Part shown: in pieces, positions 7,250 to 10,722 of the stretch | How positions within the stretch are numbered: position 1 is the stretch's first letter | How the letters are laid out: each line of letters opens with the position of its first letter | Source: Euperipatoides rowelli | Taxonomy: Eukaryota; Onychophora; Udeonychophora; Euonychophora; Peripatopsidae | Assembly: GCA_003024985.2 (NCBI GenBank) | Contig: PXIH01S0059770.1 | Reading direction: 5' to 3' (one strand) | DNA: 10,722 nt | The notes under the pieces: generated by a model | Database searches by the model: none | Told to the model about the DNA's origin: nothing | Seen by the model: only the letters and a program-made list of their open reading frames with translations | Translations under genes and position numbers: made by a program

Positions 7250-8341
7250 GATGCAGCTGCTTTCCATGGACAATATTTTATTGTATGTCCATGCCTTTTC
7301 AGACAGCACACACTATGATAGCTGATTTCTTATTAATGATTATTACTTTATCTTGCTGTGGAATACTAACTGTTTATAATGGTCTGGGATCAGGATGTGG
7401 TATTACCATACTGTACTAATTACTTCTGTGTTGATTGGTGATGTCTGATCAAATCAACTTTCAGGCTTCCATGGTGACCAGTTTTTGCTGATATGTGTCG
7501 ATAGTTTCCCCTTTGTTTTATATACAATTTAGTAATAGTTTAAATTATTTTTTATTTTTTGGACATGTGGAAAATATTATTTTGAACTGTTCTATTATTT
7601 CTTCAACAGTGAAACATTTAAAATTGCCTAGTCCTGTAAAAGATGTGCAAGCGATTTTTGTGAGAGCTTTTGCTACATAATCTCCTTCAATAGGGTTCTT
7701 GTGACATAATCTGTCCATCCAGCATTTCATATTCAAATCTGTCTGCTGTATTTACATTAAAAGTAGTTAAAATAGCCGCACTCCCAGACCCAATGCATAA
7801 GTATACTCAGGGTAAACAGGGTTAATTTGAGGAGTAAGGGTAGGTTCTCTTCTTACTATGGGAACTTTCTTATTTAATATTAAATACTTCTGTTCTGTAT
7901 TATTAATGTGTGCAGAGTCCGCTCTCAAAAGTGGTGCTAGAGTAAGATTTGTAATGGTCATGCATGTGGAAAAGGCTGAGATTCACTCGCATTTAGCTGC
8001 TATTGCTATGAATTGTATTAAGATAAAATATTTTCTGACTATGGTATCAGGTTTCTGAATATCCCTCTCACTTAGTAATTATCTAAGCCTGTTTCCCAAC
8101 CATATTATTTCTTCTCTCTGAAAATCCACTGTTTTGGACAGTTTTTTTTACAAACAATGTGATTAAAAATTAATGGGGATAAATCAGCACCAACACATGT
8201 GTCTATCGGTATATGAACTAAAATTGAAAATTGGTGTATCTATTAGCGATGAGTCTGGGGGGGGGGGGGGAACTAATGTTATTGGGGAGGAAGATACTTC
8301 TTCACCAGAAAAGATTTGAAAGTAAATTCATTATCAGTCAT
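7250..8341 (-). pseudogene. Gypsy-type gag remnant with capsid-like segment and zinc-knuckle trace
   Basis: Gag is the structural protein that packages element RNA. A possible start is the ATG at 8341-8339 (MTDNEFTF); after a frameshift the frame gives 'SGEEVSSSPITLV' and a proline run encoded by the C14 tract. A later piece (7736-7545) reads 'GDYVAKALTKIACTSF' and 'TVEEIIEQFKIIF'. Across its stop it continues 'NKGETIDTYQQKLVTM', which resembles the capsid C-terminal pattern of gypsy Gag (a GE-(T/S)-(I/V)-x-x-Y motif). At about 7263-7310 'CCLKRHGHTIKYCPWK' looks like a CCHC knuckle whose first Cys spacing is disturbed. The link between these parts and the N-terminal piece is inferred from order and strand; the N-terminus is the least certain. 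Confidence 0.6.
8257..8270 (+). repeat. G14 homopolymer (encodes proline run on minus strand)
   Basis: Fourteen Gs in a row. Read on the minus strand in the candidate gag frame they form CCC codons after 'SSSPITLV'. Tract length is likely variable and may be misread in assembly. Confidence 0.95.
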
Positions 8342-8344
8342 AGT

Positions 8345-10140
8345 GACCTTGAGGGAAGAAAAAAATCAAATTAAAAATGTTAATCTAATCATTAATTAAA
8401 TTTTTGATCATGTTGTTGAAGAACAGTTATCATATTATTATAAAAAATTAGTGATCTATGCATGGGCAAAATAAAATAAAAAAATGAAGGTGAAAAATTG
8501 TTGAAGTCATAAAAGAATTTATGGTTTGTATTTCAAATTAATTTTCTTTATCACAGATGCAAAGAACATTAATATGATGTTTGATCACTTTTTTAAACTA
8601 GTGAAAGTTAAGGTTTTGATGTTATTAATTTCTTACTGTTTTACCACTATATTAAATGCAGATTCATGCATATTATTACTACTATCCTGTCACTATGACA
8701 CAATATTTTACTTTTTGTTGTCAAATTATTAAGTTTTTCATTCCTCTTTCTCTCCAACTCCTTGAAGGTCTTTTTTCAAAACTTTCTATTCTAAAAGGCA
8801 TGCATAGCATTTCTGTGTATTCCAAAGTTGACCCCAGCACTATGTGTTAAAAATTTAAAGTATTATTATTTTATTTCTAATTTGTTATAAAACTTACACA
8901 GCTTTTCACAGCTTTATGATGGGATTAAGGTTTAGAGTTCTTTCGTTTGCATTTATTTTTATTTTTCAGTCCTACTATTTTTAGTGCCTTTAGTCTATTA
9001 CAGAATTAATAATTTATTTATTTATTTCTTATTTTATTTTTTTTAGAATTCAAGTATTCCATTATCCCTTTTAATTTGACTCATCCCTAATTTGGTCTCT
9101 TTTATTCTGCTCTAATCCATCTTTTTGTATAATGGTTCTTAGGGCAATCATTTGCCCTATTACACCACCTCTTTATTATTATAGATCAAACTGTATTGTA
9201 CTCTATGATATTGGCTATAATATAAAGTTTTATATGCTAAGGATATACTATACATCCATATGCAGACTGTTTCATATACAATCACATCTATAAGTTTTTC
9301 TTCTAATATACTGTATATTTCCAATTTTCTGAACAAAAATTAAAAAAGAAGAAAACTAATGAATTCCTGGCTGTAATCCGGTTTTTTTGCACTTTAGATT
9401 TTATAAATGCAAATTAAATCAAATTTTAATTCTCTTGCGATTTTTGTTAATATATTGTTGATTAAAAAATCTTTATACATTTCAAAGCAGTTAATTTCTT
9501 TAGAAACTATTAGATTAAGATGCAAGATACATTTCACTCAACCTTATTTAATTAAAATAATTAAACAAATGAAAGGAATTAAATCTTATCCATTTCAATA
9601 CTAAAATACTTGGTGGATCAGCATCTTTTGTTAGACATCTCATTTTCTTTTGTAACTTTTTATAAAAGAGAAAGAATATTAATTTAAATATTGGTTTGGT
9701 AAAAAAAATATGAATAAATAATGAACTAAACCATTAAGAAAAAAAAAAACAAAAAACATAGGAATCACACATTAAATTAACATTTTTTTTTAGATAATTT
9801 GACTTGTTTCCATACAATTGTAATTAAATAAAATTCAAATTAAATGTACCTAAAATTAATTGTAGCCAACTGTGTATATACTGTTCTTTTCTTTTTCTCA
9901 CAAAATTAAATCTTACCTTGTGATGTTACATTTATATCATTACATTTCAGATCTTGCTTTAGTTTTTCTTATAGTTAATAAAAGTTTTTAAATACTGTGA
10001 GTATAAATTGATTTTAAAATATTCTCAGCTATGAAGTAAATTTAAATAAATACATATTCTTTTATAATTTATAAATAGTTTGGATGTTATTAATATTAGA
10101 CACTGTACTTAGAAATATAAAATATAATTGATCAGATTCC
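8345..10140. other. AT-rich region without recognisable genes
   Basis: No coding similarity was recognised on either strand. Short open frames (8526-8732, 8656-8850, 9407-9604) have no start context, motif or compositional signal and look like chance frames. Present are TTTA/ATTT simple repeats (about 9012-9050), A-rich runs (about 9740-9758) and a perfect 7-bp hairpin, AGGGCAA-TCAT-TTGCCCT (9141-9158). A 5' LTR of the gypsy element would be expected at the left part of this region but cannot be recognised without a second copy. Confidence 0.6.
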
Positions 10141-10164
10141 GTTATCTGCCCACCAATATTTCCA

Positions 10165-10269
10165 GGAGAATATTAGATCTGGTAAACAAACAACTAATTG
10201 CATGCTAAAAAGCAAATGTTGCCTTTTATCAATCTGGAGTTGTTTGCTCACCAGATCTAATATCCCTCC
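10165..10269. repeat. Inverted repeat with ~31-bp arms
   Basis: The left arm at 10165-10195 and right arm at 10238-10269 are near-perfect inverted copies around a 42-base centre. A 14-base core, ATATTAGATCTGGT, is identical and is followed by (A/G)A(A/G)CAAACAACT. The arms are richer in GC than their surroundings. No ORF. It could be a small foldback element or the hairpin end of a larger repeat; CCACCAATA occurs on both sides (10150 and 10268) in direct orientation. Confidence 0.85.
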
Positions 10270-10722
10270 ACCAATAAGTGTTGGAATACCGGGAAAGTTC
10301 AGCCTTCTGATATGATTATCAGAAAACTGATCTTTCTAGGTAAACAATCGGGCTAAGAGCATATCAGCTACTAATTTATCAATCAAATAAATGATGTGAT
10401 TTTATGACATTGAGATTTGCAAATGTATATACAGTAAATCTAAATTTGCCTGATCATTTAAACTATTATTTATAGGTTTTTAGAGTTTATCCTAGCAAAT
10501 ATAAACTATAGCAAACATAAATAATGTTTTTCTGTATTAATAAATACTAAAGCTAAGTGTCATTATTTGGACCCAAATTGTACAATTTCTCATGCCTTCG
10601 GGTCAATCATGGTTGAAATTATTTGGTTTTCTTCTGCAATACAGCATTTTTTTATTTTTTATTATTAGATTCCTAATCTTTACACTTACCCTGAACCCTA
10701 ACTAGTAATATAAATATTAAAA
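10270..10722. other. AT-rich right end with short palindromes and a telomere-like scrap
   Basis: No coding sequence seen. CTGATA-TGAT-TATCAG forms a short hairpin (about 10307-10322). AAATTGTACAATTT (10575-10588) is a perfect 14-base palindrome enclosed by GACCC (10570) and GGGTC (10600). Near the edge, TTACCCTGAACCCTAACTAG (about 10685-10704) resembles degenerate CCCTAA units. Confidence 0.5.

Larger units (their letters stand above)
3560..8341 (-). mobile_element. Degenerate Ty3/gypsy-type LTR retrotransposon (internal region)
   Basis: On the minus strand, remnants follow each other in the order gag (about 8341-7250), protease (about 6815-6505), reverse transcriptase (about 6300-5630), RNase H (4854-4400) and integrase (about 4290-3560). 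The order PR-RT-RH-IN defines the Ty3/gypsy group and excludes Copia, where integrase precedes RT. The ~4.8-kb span fits the internal region of such elements. I could not identify LTRs or a primer-binding site on either side; the integrase end abuts the plus-strand LINE 3' tail, so the 3' LTR is probably lost. Each domain is broken by several frameshifts and stops. Confidence 0.85.

Noticed and set aside
7495-8058. Plus-strand open frames at 7495-7680 and 7858-8058
   Set aside because: They are antisense to the gag-like minus-strand readings and show no motif of their own.
8345-8900. 5' LTR of the gypsy element
   Set aside because: Expected here by position, but no primer-binding site, no TG...CA ends and no second copy to compare were found.
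8526-9604. Plus-strand open frames at 8526-8732, 8656-8850 and 9407-9604
   Set aside because: Hydrophobic or Lys/Ile-rich translations typical of AT-rich chance frames, two of them overlapping each other, with no conserved motif.
1-10722. A new multi-gene system (defence, biosynthetic or similar)
   Set aside because: All recognisable coding belongs to broken LINE and Ty3/gypsy elements; no intact set of cooperating genes exists in the window.

Overview
The window looks like a non-genic, strongly AT-rich stretch of an animal (probably invertebrate) nuclear genome, built mostly from old and broken transposable elements. No intact host gene, rRNA, tRNA gene, CRISPR array or bacterial-type operon is visible. 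The invertebrate call rests on co-occurrence of a CCHC-type two-ORF LINE, a LINE reverse transcriptase of the 'YIRPQLEY...IERIQKR' type, a Ty3/gypsy element and a tRNA-type SINE. I cannot name the phylum from the sequence.

Layout. (1) 1-1560, minus strand: the 5' half of a non-LTR retrotransposon. It has a 5' leader, a broken ORF1 with zinc knuckles (1514-175) and the first ~40 codons of the ORF2 endonuclease (127-1), which runs off the left edge. (2) 1589-1609: a four-run G-tract. (3) 1636-1865: an imperfect foldback (MITE-like) repeat. (4) 1880-2161: a probable tRNA-derived SINE on the plus strand with A/B boxes, a poly(A) tail and a candidate target-site duplication; it is the only CpG-containing island in its surroundings. 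(5) 2282 to about 3545, plus strand: the 3' half of a LINE ORF2 (reverse transcriptase and C-terminal part), with an internal deletion, frameshifts and a duplicated 3' coding end. (6) about 3560-8341, minus strand: a Ty3/gypsy-type LTR retrotransposon in the order gag, protease, RT, RNase H, integrase. It is shattered by frameshifts, stops, an 86-bp tandem duplication, an RT deletion and a small inverted-repeat element at the RT/RNase H junction. No LTRs could be recognised. (7) 8345-10722: AT-rich DNA with no coding signal, containing a few hairpins, a clear ~31-bp inverted repeat (10165-10269) and a telomere-like scrap near the right end.

Nothing here works as a living gene system. The value of the window is as a record of nested and rearranged insertions. 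The two opposed LINE halves are complementary (5' half minus, 3' half plus), which raises the possibility of one inverted insertion. The gypsy body contains two pieces that overlap at the RT/RNase H connection, which suggests either two copies or a local duplication.
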